Assembly: GCA_029962745.1 (NCBI GenBank)
Contig: CM057159.1
Coordinates: 29,765,640-29,829,639 of the forward strand
Direction of reading: 5' to 3'
Origin: Echinometra lucunter
Taxonomy: Eukaryota; Echinodermata; Echinoidea; Camarodonta; Echinometridae
DNA: 64,000 nt
The position numbers and the translations under genes were made by a program. Position 1 is the stretch's first letter, and every line of letters starts with the position of its first letter. The notes under the pieces are model-generated. The model did not search any database and had not been told where the DNA came from. It worked only from the letters and a program-made list of their open reading frames with translations. Below, piece by piece: positions 21,501 through 36,100 of this stretch.

Positions 21501-24500
21501 AAGTAACAAAATATTTTTTTAAAATCATAACAATGTTAAGCAATGTCTTTAATATTTAATTATTGAGTTTGTTGTTGTACTTTCTGTAGCCCATTTACTG
21601 TAGATATGCACAATGTATTTTCTCCCTTCCAGATCGTGTATAACAGAAGTTTAAGCGGAGAAGTTTGTGGGCTCTCCTGCTTGTTTCCGTTGCTTCCTCG
21701 TGTGTGCGAATGGTCGAAAACAAAATCGGAATTTGAATCACGATTAGAATTGTGATACAAATTTCAATCTTTCCTTGTGTGTGAACGGTAGCAGTAAAAT
21801 TGAAATTTGGATCGCGATTCAAATCGCGATTCAAATTTCACTTCCTCTTGTGTGTGAATGCGCCTTATGATTGCTGTCCTTCATGTCTAATGATCACAAA
21901 GCCTAATGGTTTTGTTGATATTGCACTTCCTTAGCAACTGACCTGATTAAGGTGTGCATATTAACAGATGTCCTCAAACCATGAATGTAACAATCGATGC
22001 ATGGGTTGATGGGTGTATGGTTGAGAGAGATCTTGTGCATTTACCTGGCAACGCTTGATGGGCAATTTAGAAGTCTCCTTCCAAGTTGTCAATACGTAGT
22101 CTTCAAATGTCTTAAATGTCTTCAGTCTTTTGCTTGCATGTTATTGGGTACCAGGCTACATGGTAGTACATGTATCAGAGAGACAGAGACCTTTATTTCA
22201 TTCCTGTTACAGTAATTTTGTAATTGTAACAACTTTCAGACATTTTCTTCGTACATTATCTTGCTTTTGCAATACTAGAGCTATATCAATTTGAGAGATT
22301 AGATCTGTATTGCTGGATGTGTCAGCCAAATCGTTTTTCATTTACACTGAAATTTTCACAATTCAATGCTTTTGCCCCTGATTTTTTTTAAAGGAAAGTG
22401 AATTGAAATATTGAAATAAACTCTGTAATTCTCTTTTAACCCAATGAATGACTACATTTAGCCTGAAATAACTTAGGCCGGGACGTAAAGAAAATTGTTA
22501 TCAAATCATAATCCAATGGGTTAATAGTTATAGCATTCTAAGCTTTTGGAACGCAACAGAATTGGGAAAGATAAAAGATGTTTTTGCTCTGAAACATGTT
22601 TTTGAAAGAGAAATTTAAAAAAAGAATGGAAATGCAAAGTAGCAAAAAGGAAAAAATACAAACCAAAAGAAAAGATGATTTACCAACTGGTGGAATTGTT
22701 AGAAGTTCTTTTGAGAATGTTGATGTATAACAGGCATGCTTGATTTGTATACATGTATCTTTTGTTACCTCGAATGAGGTCTAAAAGAAAAAAAATAGCA
22801 TTCTAAGCTTTATCAAAAAATTAGTCACAGCATGGACCTCTCCCTTGTCCCTGGTAATACATGTAGAACATATTGTATCTATGTGTTATGGCATTCTTAA
22901 TGCACCAAAGTAACTCTGTCAATATCTGTTATGGCATTCTTAATGCACCAAAGTAACTCTGTCAATATCTGTTATGGCATTCATAATGCACCAAAGTGAC
23001 TCTGTCAATACCTGTTATGGCATTCATAATGCACCAAAGTGATTCTGTCCATATCCGATACGGCATTCATAAGACCAAAGTGACTTGGTCAGTATCCATT
23101 ATGGCATTCATATTGCACCAAAGTGACTCTGTCATATCCGTTATGGCATTCATAAGACCAAAGTGACTCTGTCAGTATCTGTTATAGCATTCATAATGCA
23201 CCAAAATGACTCTGTCCATATCCATTATGGCATTCATAAGGCCAAAGTGACTCTGTCCATATCCGTTATGGCATTCATAAGACCAAAGTGACTCTGTCAA
23301 TATCTGTTATGGCATTCATAATGCACCAAAGTGACTCTGTCAATATCCGTTATGGCATTCATAAGACCAAAGTGACTCTGTCAACATATCATTCATAATG
23401 CACCAAAGTCTGTAATGGCATTCATAAGACCAAGGTGACTCTGTCAGTACCTGTTTTGGCATTCATAATGCACCAAAGTGACTCTGTCCATATCCGTTAT
23501 GGCATTCATAAGACCAAAGTGACTCTATCAATATCTGTTATGGCATTCATAATGCACCAAAATGACTCTGTCCATATCTGTAATGGCATTCATAAGATCA
23601 AGGTGACTCTGTCAATACCTGTTTTGGCATTCATAAGACCAAAGTGACTCTGTCAATATCTGTTATGGCATTCATAATGCACCAAAATGACTCTGTCCAT
23701 ATCTGTAATGGCATTCGTAAGACCAAGGTGACTCTGTCAATACCTGTTTTGGCATTCATAAGACCAAAGTGACTCTGTCAATATCTGTTATGGCATTCAT
23801 AATGCACCAAAGTGACTGTCAATATCCGTTACGCCATTCATAAGACCAAAGTGACTCTGTCAATATCTGTTATGGCATTCATAATGCACCAAAGTGACTC
23901 TGTCAATATCCGTTATGGCATTCATGAAACCAAAGTGACTCAGTCAATATCCGTTATGGCATTCATAAGACCAAAGTGACTCTATCAATATCTGTTATGG
24001 CATTCATAATGCACCAAAATGACTCTGTCCATATCTGTAATGGCATTCATAAGATCAAGGTGACTCTGTCAATACCTGTTTTGGCATTCATAAGACCAAA
24101 GTGACTCTGTCAATATCTGTTATGGCATTCATAATGCACCAAAATGACTCTGTCCATATCTGTAATGGCATTCGTAAGACCAAGGTGACTCTGTCAATAC
24201 CTGTTTTGGCATTCATAAGACCAAAGTGACTCTGTCAATATCTGTTATGGCATTCATAATGCACCAAAGTGACTGTCAATATCCGTTACGCCATTCATAA
24301 GACCAAAGTGACTCTGTCAATATCTGTTATGGCATTCATAATGCACCAAAGTGACTCTGTCAATATCCGTTATGGCATTCATGAAACCAAAGTGACTCGG
24401 TCAATATCCGTTATGGCATTCATATTGCACTAAAGTGACTCTGTCCGTATCTGTAATGGCATTCATATAAGACCAAGGTGACTCTGTCAATACCTGTTTT

Positions 24501-27500
24501 GGCATTCATAAGACCAAAGTGACTCTGTCAATATCTGTTATGGCATTCATAATGCACCAAAGTGACTGTCAATATCCGTTACGGCATTCATAAGACCAAA
24601 GTGACTCTGTCATTATCTGTTATGTCATTCATAATGCACCAAATTGTCTCTGTCCATATCCGTTATGGCATTCATAAGACCAAAGTGACTCTTTCAATCT
24701 GTTATGGCATTCATAATGCACCAAAGTGACTCTGTCCATATCTGTAATGGCATTCATAAGACCAAGGTGACTCTGTCAATACCTGTTTTGGCATTCATAC
24801 ATGTAATGCACCAAAGTGACTCTGTCAATATCTGTAGGCCTTGACTACAAGTAACATTTCTTTGAAGTTGAGAGCAAATTATGCCAAAATTTCTACTACA
24901 TGTACATGTACCAATAAATGGATTCTTAGAGAATCAGACAGGTTTCACCGTTCCAAACATAATGCACATGTATGGAGATTGTACGTCCTAAGGTTTTGAC
25001 AATTTTGTCTATGTTTACATGACTATAAAAGGGAGCGCTTATAGCAAGGGAGTTCAGAGAGTATAAAACCCTTTTAAGTATGTACCCGGAATCTGTCCAT
25101 CTTGTGTGAAAGATCTATATTAGTACATCTTATTGTTGGTTTTGTGTAAAACCATTGAAGAGAGAAAGGGAATACATGTCTATTACGTCAAGTTCTGCTT
25201 GACTGATGGTACAATGTACGCTTACAAGAGGCTTTACACAATGCTTGTTTGTTCCTCACTTTATTTCTTTGGGTCAGCTTGGCATTGCATTGATTTTTCT
25301 TTTTTGTGTCAGTACCTAATACCTTTAGAAGAACATTTGTGATGTACAGTACTTTATAGCTGCCATTCACAAACTGCATTCACTTGTTTTTTTAACAACA
25401 ACCAAATAAAAAAATTAAAAAACATTCTAACAAATCTTTCAGTCACAAACTCCTCATCATATTTAGGGCTGATTTTTCAACATCTGCTTTTTGCAAGTTG
25501 TCATCTGAGGTGCAGCATTTTGTTACAAATATTAACCTGACCATTCCAGAACAGATCATTGTGACAATTATTACAAGGATTTATTACTTGCTATGGTTGC
25601 TGCACTAAAGCCAGGATAATAATTTGATTGCAGGGCCCTCTGGGAGAACAGTAAATAATACTGATTCGAGGATACCCTGGGTTAACAAGACATACTGTAC
25701 ATGTATATTACATATTGAATTGTTTTAATCAATTTGCAGGTGTCCATTGGAAGTTTGTATCTGCTGTGATAAATGAATTTTTGATGAGAAAATGAAGGGT
25801 CATCTGTAATGCAGGTGTTTGTATTATCAATAAACAGGAGGATTAAGTTGCACAGTCTTTGATTAGATAATATACACTACTTTGTACATGTAGCCTACCT
25901 GGGCATGCTTGTTGCCATTCCAAGCTGGTACATGTACATGTACATGTATAATACCTTTTTTTTTAATACATGAAGAATAACAGAACACATGTGTGGGAGT
26001 AATGTGTGACTTACAGCAAATGAGCAAAAATGTAGTCAAAGAAAAAAATTTGCTTTATTTTGATTTCTCTGTTTTTACTTTTTTTGTCTTAGTGTCTTAG
26101 TTTGTAACTGAAAATTGTTATTATCATTGACCAAGATGCAATCCCACTAAGATTGCTGGTCAAGTGTGTAGATTTTGCAGATTGTTAGGAAAGTGAGAGT
26201 GGACTTGGTATTGTACAAAGTGTGTTCAAAGGATAACACCTTTAAAAAATGACTAATAGGTTTTAGAAGAGATCAGTAACAAACGTGTTTGCCAAAAGAA
26301 TTTAAATCCAATCACTCGGACTAATGTATGAAAATCAAGTCTGACATGCTAATTGTTATGCAAGTGGACTACTGATACATACATGTACATGTATAGATGA
26401 ATGCAGACCTGTGTTTCCAGGGACGCTTAGACATTGGTTACAAAAAAAACTATGTTTTCGGACTGTCACAAAGAGGTGACTGATTGACTTTAAATTGCCC
26501 AAATAGAAAACATTCAAGTGCTTCTGCTGCAGTAACACTGTAACTGAAAGAGACATACTGATATGGGTTTCACAAAGCTATCATCTTGGGGGTTATTTCA
26601 AATCTTACAAGTTGACACTGTTGTCAGACTGTTTTCAATTAAGAATAGACCTAAAGGTAAATGCTTTGTTGAATTCATGTGGAATGAAATGCCTAATTAT
26701 ACTGTCCTGTGATTTGAACAACATTTATAGGACTGTTGTCAAGTATACCTGAAAAAAGCTACTATAAGTACCGTACTGTAGAAATCTGTGAGATTATTTC
26801 TTTTGCAAAGACAGAGTGAGAATTCCATAAAAATTCTGCAGGAATTTCTAGATTAACTACGAATTCACTTTTGGTAAAAATACACTACAATGTATTTAAT
26901 GTTGTTTTGGGTTTTTTTTTTACAGAGTTTTGTTTTCCTCCTCCTCCCCCCTCCTCCTTCCCCCCATAAATACTTTTGAAAAATTTCATCTATTGATTTA
27001 AAAGCTGGTGGGAAAACATGTATTTAAGGCTTCATTTAAGAAAATTACTACAGACATTTTCATTCAAATACTTCCTACAGCAATGGCATGCAGTGAAGCA
27101 GACCAAAAAAGTTGCATGCTATGGCACTAACATTACATGTACATATATTTCCTTTGGCCAGTTGATTTTTTTTTTTTTTTTTTTTTAATAAAAGAGCAAG
27201 CAGTGAATAAGAAAAAAATGAAAAGAAATGAAAATGAAACAGTGCCAGGAATTCCAACATAAAGCAAATAAGATCAACACCACTGGTGTTTTAAAGGTTA
27301 ATCTTGAATATGAATAAGATAATCCAGTTATTAAGAACAGAATCTACTGTATGCAGTTTTTAATGCTCACATCCAAGGACTACACGTGTACTTAGGTTTC
27401 TTTATCATTTATGCCAATTACCAACTTGAAATATATACATGTATGTCACTTCAACAAAAGTACCAAGCTCATTTGTGTTTTACATTACCATAGCAACCAG

Positions 27501-29864
27501 TTTACGATGATAGTGTTGAAAGTATTGGCAGGTTGTGTGATGCATTCGTCTGGTAGTAATTTTGTCTCTTAAAAGATTTTGAAGCTGATGATCTGATATA
27601 CATGTATAACCTCTGAGAAAATACAACTACATGTAAATGTATGATGGAGGGTACAACCAATATACAATGTACAGTGTACATGAATTACATATACAGAGCT
27701 GAATAGTAGACTGTACTTTCATGGTTGTTAAAGATCAAAGCATTACACAAGAGATATGCATAAATTGTTTTTGAGAGATTTGTTGATACGGTGTACATGT
27801 AGCGGGCAATTGGTGAATATGGCAGTATTGCCAGCACAGAAGTTCTGTTGAAATTATAGTTTTATGTGGGAAGTATGGTGTACACAGGCTTCAAAGAAAT
27901 TTAATAACTGTCCATGACATTTAAATACCTGCAGGTGCTTTTTGTAATTAATGTCTTTTGATTTTGCTGCCCTGGGGTAAACCAGTAGACAATAGTAAAT
28001 GAGGTCAGGTCAATTTTGCAAAGACCTTACATGTATAATTTATCCTTGGATTACAATTTCGATTTGTTCGTTTGTTTGCCTGTTGTTTTATTAATATGTT
28101 TCTCACTCAAATATTCATGAACTTTACTGGAATTTCCTGTTTTATGTTCTTATTACAGTGGGTATGGAACCAATCATATATTTGATGGCTTAGATCCATC
28201 TACACAATACAAATATCGTTTGAAAGTGATGAACAACAATGGTAACAGTGAATTCAGTCCGTCGGTTACAGTCACTACAACAAGTGAGTATTCAGCATGA
28301 TCAGATTTGAAGAAAATTGAATAATGTATGGTAATAATGTCTTTTCTGTACCAGTACAGATTATTGTGGAAAATTGCTCGTGATTGAAAGTGAATGAAAG
28401 ATAGAAATGTAGTTCATTTTGATGCAAATAGGCATTTACATGAAAGTAAATCAAGAGATCTCAGTATGAACAGTTTGTACACAGATTTCTATCCATCTTG
28501 ACATTATATTTGATCAGCCATTCAACATTATGGCAACTCTATGACTGCCTTCCTTTTTTCTGATTTAAAAGGGCATTGTTTTATACAAGGTTGTTCTAGC
28601 CCATGTAATCAATATTCAGACAAAAGCTTTGCGAACAAATAGCCTGATAGCATGTTTTACATGCAGCATTAAATAATGCGCATTCCATGCGTTGATATCC
28701 TTGTGATATGAATAGAGATAATGCTGATTGCTCTTGTCCCTCTAAAATAGAAAGAATAACATAATTTAATGACTTGCTACAAATCATCCCCCTCTCATGA
28801 ATTGTAACAACACATGTATTAAAGTCTAGAAAAAATTTACAGTCTTATCATCTTTAGAAATGGTGCAATTTTACCATTTTCCCAATCCACTTGAACCCTT
28901 GCAAAAGTTTGAAATGTCAAATTTCAATGCGTTACTTGAAGTGAATTCAATCAACTTTAAGCTGTTGTATACAATGTACTCCATGTACTTTCTTCTTTGG
29001 TGCACCAAGATACATAATGTTTTCATGTGGACATTGAAGATTAGTTCATGCTCTACTGCAGTTTGCAGCTGAAAAAGAGGCGGCAATTTTTTAACAGGAA
29101 TATACATCAATGTATGCCTTTGATGTATGTTGACATAATCAGTCATTGTATACAATACACCACCTGCTAATGGATCAATATCAACTCCAACACTCATCGA
29201 TATCACCACTTTTTATGTTTTATTCAATCATTTGCCTGACTCTTTGACATTCTATGTTAGTAATTAATGAGAAACAGTGGCAGTTCAAATTAGCATTGTG
29301 TAATTTTCAACTGCGTATTGCTGTACTGTACAGGTAGATCATTTTGTTATTATATTTGTATAACTTTGCAATGCTACAAATGAGCAAATTTAGCTGCAAA
29401 ATTCTGGCAAATGTTCAATCAATCACTCGCCTGACTCTTTGACATTCTCTGTTGTTAATGAGAAACGATGGCAGTTCAAAAGCACTGTGCAATTTTCAAC
29501 TGCGTATTGCAGTACTGTACAGATAAATCATTTTGTATTATATTTGCATTATAACTTTGCAATGCTTTAAATTAGCAAAATTCTGGCAAAATGTTTTGTA
29601 GATTTACTTGTATTTGAATAGTAGCTCTTGTAAAAAGTGGAGGTGTTGTGATGTAGTGGTTTATTCACTGGACTCTCAATCAAAGGGTTGAAGGTTTGAA
29701 TCCCATCCCGGCACTAACTTCTTTTAGCAAGACATTAATCTGTGTTTGCTACTCGTTACCAAGATGTTAAATGGGTACCATTCCGTTCCGCGCCTACCCC
29801 TGGAAAAATACCCTTTTTCCGCGTTTGTTTTCTCGCGGTTGCTGTCCACTCTTCAATGGAAGTG

Positions 29865-29897
<33 letters not shown>

Positions 29898-30120
29898 GTG
29901 TAGATTGTTATGCATGTGCTTATAAAATGTTGCCTGACCAGATTCACAGGAGCACTCCCCAGGGAACAGAGATACTGCATTATGCTGCAGTTGTGGAATC
30001 CAATGAACAAATAATAATAATTACATGTTCATTCAGAAACATTTTCATTAGAAATGTAGTATTAAGCATTATATTATTATTCATTAGTATAAAATGAAAA
30101 AAAGTAAAAGAAATAAGAGG

Positions 30121-30159
<39 letters not shown>

Positions 30160-33100
30160 CATTTAAAAGGAAAGCAGATAATGGTACATGGATGAGCAAA
30201 GAAGAGAAAAATAGGAAATGGAAAATATTCATTATTAATTGAAAGGAATAATGTGGAAAATCAATTCTAAAAACAAGCAAGAGAGAGGCTAAGGAAGCAA
30301 GCTTATATTTGATGGTTTGATATACAAACTTACATTATATGAAATACCCAACTGCATGTAGCATTTCCCTTGTTCTGTCTGAAACATGGTGTACACAAGA
30401 GACTATTTTGAAAACACAAGATCTGAAAAATGCAATATTTTTCAGAAATATGCAATTTCATGCCAATTTGAAAGAGACAAGTCAATAGAAATGTCAGTAC
30501 ATCAATTCAAATATCAGATTTTCACGGCATGAAGAACATTGCAAGTAACTTGATTCAAGCTTGAGGGATTAGAGATGTCACATGACCTGTTTATGGTTAG
30601 ATGGATCAAGGCCATATCCTAGTGAGATAGAATATGATTTGACCCATCACATTGAAAGGTCTTATCATTAATCCCATCCATCTTGGAGGGGGTATTCATA
30701 ATACCAGCTTGATTTCAGTTTTGAAAAAAATTGTAAGGAAAATGAAGCTCGCTTGCTTCTGTAGATAAAGATATCTCATCCATTTTTGGACTGCCAGCAC
30801 AAATCTATTTTTGTCTTTATTAGGGTCTGAATTCTGAGACTAAGGATGCCACTCATGGCCTAACCCATCCATGATGGAAAAGCTGTTAATAGGACTTTTC
30901 ATTGAACTTTAGTTTCAAAATTGAGTCATTGTGCAGACTAGGCATTTTTGTTGAAGGGAGTTGGGGGGGGGGGGGTCACACTGGAGTCTCCTTGTTGTAT
31001 GTTAACTTGAGTATCATTTCATTATTCTTTGTGTTGATTGACTTCATAGTTAATTCTAATTGCTTCATGGAGAATGAAGTATTTTTGTAATAAATAGTAA
31101 ATGGCAAAATTTTCTAATTTATATTTTATGAAGAGCAGTAATAAACATAAGTAGGAAAAATAAAGCTACACATCTGCCACTGTATGGTGAAAGCTTTTAG
31201 ATGAATAATCTATCAAAGTGACCCCAAATTTTGTATGATTTGCACTGTGATTAATTTGCTGCATTTGGTTTTCATTGGTTCATTCATACTTAGTCACAAT
31301 CATTTTCAATTTTGCATTGTTTCTGTTTAAAATTTGTTGATGGCAATTCTTCTGATTCTAGCTTTTTTTCAGGTTTTTAATCATACTTTCACTCAATCTC
31401 TATGATTTTTTTTCTATAATTCAATCAATAAAATTTATTTTGCAAATATTTGGACTATTCAGATAAAGGTAAGTGACGCTCCCAAATCAAACATTTTCAC
31501 ACATACAATGGCTTCAGCATACAGGTACAAAAATTTATGGTTAGCGTTTTTTAGCAAGCTGCTTATTGCTTCATTATTACACACAATATTATTTACGTGC
31601 AAAATTACAGCATCTAAATTATCCCAGCACAGTCATGTAAAGTACAGTGCCTAAATGCATTTTTTGCACATTGAACCTGCACAAAGTGCACATTGAATTT
31701 CAATATGAAATGGATTTTGTAAAGTAGAACTCTCTGTGCTAAAGAAGATTGTCAATTGCATCTGGTATTATTGATGAGAAGTACCAAAATCACACTTGCC
31801 CTTTTTTATGTGTGTCATAATATTCCTGTAAATTTATTAAAGCCTTGAGCACTACCAGAGTGGCTTGGATATGTGTACATTTACATGAAATTAATCACCA
31901 TTATATCGCGAAATAAGTTCATCAGGATGGTGAAATGAATAAGTGTTAAGTTCTTTATACACATCCAATAATTTTGTTTACCTGTGACAGTTTCGACGAC
32001 GGGCTGTCATCTTCTTCAGACGGCGACTAATTGGCGAATGATGATTTTGGCGCCAATTAGAAATTAGAAAACAAAATTATTGGATGTGTATAAAGAACTT
32101 AACACTTAATCACCATTATAATTACAGTGGTGTATCTATATGTACTATGTATTCAACACTGTGCATTATATTCACTTCTTGTTGAAGAATGTCATATTTT
32201 GTATTCTGCATTTTATCAATTTTGAGAATATTTATGTAGTTCTATGCCCTGTTAGAAGAAGAGATACTTGGCTGATTCTTTGCTAACCAGAATTAAGTTC
32301 AGTAATATTGAATACAGTATGTGACACTTCTGAGAGCTCTTGTCATATACACGTATGTAGTTTATCTCTTTAATAGTAATGCCAGACATGATTAGCTGCT
32401 CTCTATAACTTACATTTACATCAAGTCATTATTTATCATAGATGCCATTAACATTTCTCAGAGAATCTACTTACTTTCCTATACGTGACTTCTGATTTGT
32501 TGATACTGGCATACTGCCATGTACTGTTTCTGAATGTTTTTAAAAATTAATACCCTGGTAGCTCTCTCTGACCTTCCTAATGTCAAAAATATATCCTTAT
32601 TTTTTGTCCATTTTTACAGAGGAACCACAAACTGGTGAGCAACTCCATAAGGCAATTGTCCTGACACAAGATATACAGAAGGTTCAAGAGATCTTACAAT
32701 CTGGAGATGTTTGGATCGATGTTCCTGACAAGTTTGGTTATACTCCTCTCATGGCTGCAGCCCAGAAAGGACTCGTAGAGTAAGTAGCTAGATCGATACC
32801 CTGACAAGTTTGATTATACCCCTCTCATGGCTGCTGCTCATAAAGGACTCGTACATGTAGAATAAGTAACTAGATCGATGTCCCCGACAAGTTTGGTTAT
32901 ACCCCTCTCATGGCTGCTGCTCAGAAAGAACTCGTAGAGGAAGTAACTAGATTGATGTCCCTGACAAGTTTGGTAATACCCCTCTGATGGCTGCTGCTCA
33001 GAAAGGACTCATAGAATACATGTAAGTAACCAGATCAGTGTCCCAGACTAGTTTGATTATACCTTTCTCGTCATATCTGCTTTTCAGAAAGGAAAAGGTA

Positions 33101-36100
33101 AATAACAAGATAAATGGGGAGGGGGGGTAATAGTATGATTTCAAGACCCTCAGGGAGAATATTTTTTATACTGTTGAGGTAAAGGACTTCTAGAGTAAAG
33201 TAGCTACATATATGTATGACCCAGACAAGTTTTATGACACCCCACTTATGGCTGCTGCACAGCGAGGACTTTTGGAATACTTGGACAAGATTGTCAGGGG
33301 ATAATTAATTTAACTCTGCTCCCCCCCCCCAACTTTTGGTGATCCTGCTCATTCACAAGGTTACCCATATACAGATCTCCATAATTGTTGCTTTGAAAGA
33401 GTGTTCAATAGCCAGGGTGTCCCGTATTTTACCCCAAATACTAGTTCATGCTGAATTATCCAAGACCCATTTACAATGTACATGCACTTATTTTAGAAAT
33501 TCTATGAAATTTGTTCTATAGGTAAAAGCTCCATGGCCAACATTTAACACTAACTGAACTCTGTATTTCAATCTTGAAAACCTGAGCCACAGGTGCTGTG
33601 GCTTGGTAGATAGAGCATTGGTCTCGTAACTGGAAGTACCCGCGTTCGAAACCAAGTAGATGCACTAATGCCCTTTGGTAAGATATTAATCCTCATTACA
33701 AAGTCCTTCGGAGGGGACTTAAAGCCGTTGGTCCCCTGGTTGCTTACTAACAAGCATACACATGCTTTCTTCGAAGTCAGGTAAATTAACCAACCATTTA
33801 ACCATTTAAGCATTTAATTTCAACCTTGAACTCAACACCACAACCTCAACCTTAAACCTAACCTAAAACCCAACCATAGCCCACTGAAATCAAGAGGAAA
33901 TATTTTGAATGTTTTTGTAGGAATTCACATCACAATGAGGTACTTGTATCTTAATGAAAATGTTGTGTATTATTTCAGGATGGTAGAACTGCTGATAGAG
34001 CACGGAGCAGATGTCAATATGCAGAATGGTAGTGGAAAGGACGCCCTCATGCTATCATGCTTCGCTGGTCATCTAGATGTTGTCAGACGGCTACTCTCTC
34101 ATGGTGCATCATGGGAGAAGAAGGATCTTGGAGGATCAACAGCTCTTCATTGGGCAGTGGATGGAGGTCATAAAGATGTTGTACAATGGGCTATCATGGA
34201 TGGGAGTAAAGTAAGATCACTTTTTTTTATTCCTACTCTGACTATGCATGCCTCAGTGGCCATTGCCCCACACTTCATATCCTACTCTCACCCAGGTATT
34301 AATTGGGTGCCTGGTAGGTCAATGCGAAAGTGACCAGGTAATATTATAAGCACTTTGGGATTATTATCGTTGCTGTGATGATGATAGTTATCATCATCAT
34401 CATCATCATAAATTATTATTACTCTAACTTCAGCTGTGGACCAAACATAACCTAATTCTGGCTGTAGTCCTAAACCAAACTTAAAATTAAACTGCAATTC
34501 CTACTCGTACCCTAATATTTTTATAAGTGAGGCTGGAGCATTTGTTAGAGGAGCAATTGTCAGAACACTCCTTCACCATGATCAGTGTCACGAAAGCTCT
34601 GTTGGTAGAGCATTGGTCTTGTAATTCGGGGACCCAGGTTCAAAACCAAGTCATTGTGCTAGTGCCCTTTGGTAAGGCATCAATCCATCCTCATTACCAG
34701 GTCCCTTGGAGAGAACTTAAAGCCACCATTCCTCTGGTTGCTTACTTACAAACTGGCATGTTTTCTTAGCAGTCAGGTAAACAAACAAACCATACCAGTG
34801 GTCTCAATCCTTTTTTAGCCCTATGACCCTATCTTCCACTCCTTGTCATTGCTGATACCTCGAAATGCACTCTTTGCCATTACCTTGGTTTTCATTTGTT
34901 ACCCAGTCATTACTCCACTACCCCACTCCCCCCCCCCCCCCTCCACACCAAAAAAAAAGGTGATTGATTTTCTTTTCTCTATCATCACTGATTGCTAAGA
35001 GAGATGCAAGCTCAGGCTGAGCATTGTAAATGTGTTGTGTTGCTATGTTGGGCAGCTATGAGGTAGAGACTGGTATCTCATGCCAGCCTCACTGATCTTC
35101 TCTCATTCTTTCTTACAGACTGATGAAAGGGATGCCAGCTCAGGTTGGACATTGTTAGTGTATTGTGTTGCTATGTCGGGCAACTATGAGATAGAGACTG
35201 GTATCTCATGCTAGCCTCACTGATCTTCTCTCATTCTTTCTTACAGATTGATGAAAGGGATGCCAGCTCAGGTTGGACACCGTTAATGCGTTGTGCTGCA
35301 ATGGGTGGTAATCATGAGATAGGGGAGGTACTGCTACTTGCTGGAGCTAATGTTAATATGAAAGACAAGGATCACAAAACACCACTCATGGTAAGTCAAC
35401 CTTTAACCCTCCATCTAAGGGCACTTGGGGCCTGTGTCTCAAAACCGTTGAAGTCTAAGCTTGTGGGGATCCCATTGATACTTACTAATTCTAGCATTTC
35501 TCTCTGTGGGTTGTCCAAGATCTTAAACTTACATGTATAACAGCATCAGGTGATCCCTGTATTAAACCCATGGGAATAAGAAAATTTAGTAGTCAACAGT
35601 TGAACCCATTTACCTACAGAAACCCCATGGCCCATGTAATGAACATGTGTGAATTATTATCATTTGTTTGGCATCACCTGTGCCTGGGAGGCGAAAAGTG
35701 AACAGAATCACTGTAACCCTCAGGTCTCTCCTCGCGATATAACTGAATTGGGAGTGTACAGGTGAATCACTACATCAGGGTTTCCCCCTACTCCTGTACG
35801 AATATTGCAGTGGGTTCTTAACGTGCAAAGGTGAAGACTCTCCTCTGCACGTCCTGGCCAAGGGATGGAGTGTTTTCCACTGTAATATAGCCTGGGTCTA
35901 TGAAACGGAAGGGGCATGTTAATACACTAGGCTTCAGTCATCCGTCTGGGTTGGACTCGATCCCAGGATCTTTGGTTTGACAGGCAAGCGCTTTACCGAC
36001 TGAGGCCTTTTATTTGCATACAAGATTAAAAGTAGAAATAACACAGTAGAAAATATGAATAGGATACAAGAAGTAAATTAAATTGTGGCAAAAAAAAAAA

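Noticed and set aside
22880..24836. CRISPR-like regular repeats
   Set aside because: No unique spacers: the whole unit repeats. The host is an animal genome, and this is a minisatellite.
33596..33661. tRNA gene
   Set aside because: Same reasoning: SINE head, no intact acceptor stem, SINE body follows.
33822..33885. Telomere-like 'aacctaacctaaaaccc' stretch
   Set aside because: Too degenerate and short; no regular TTAGGG-type period.
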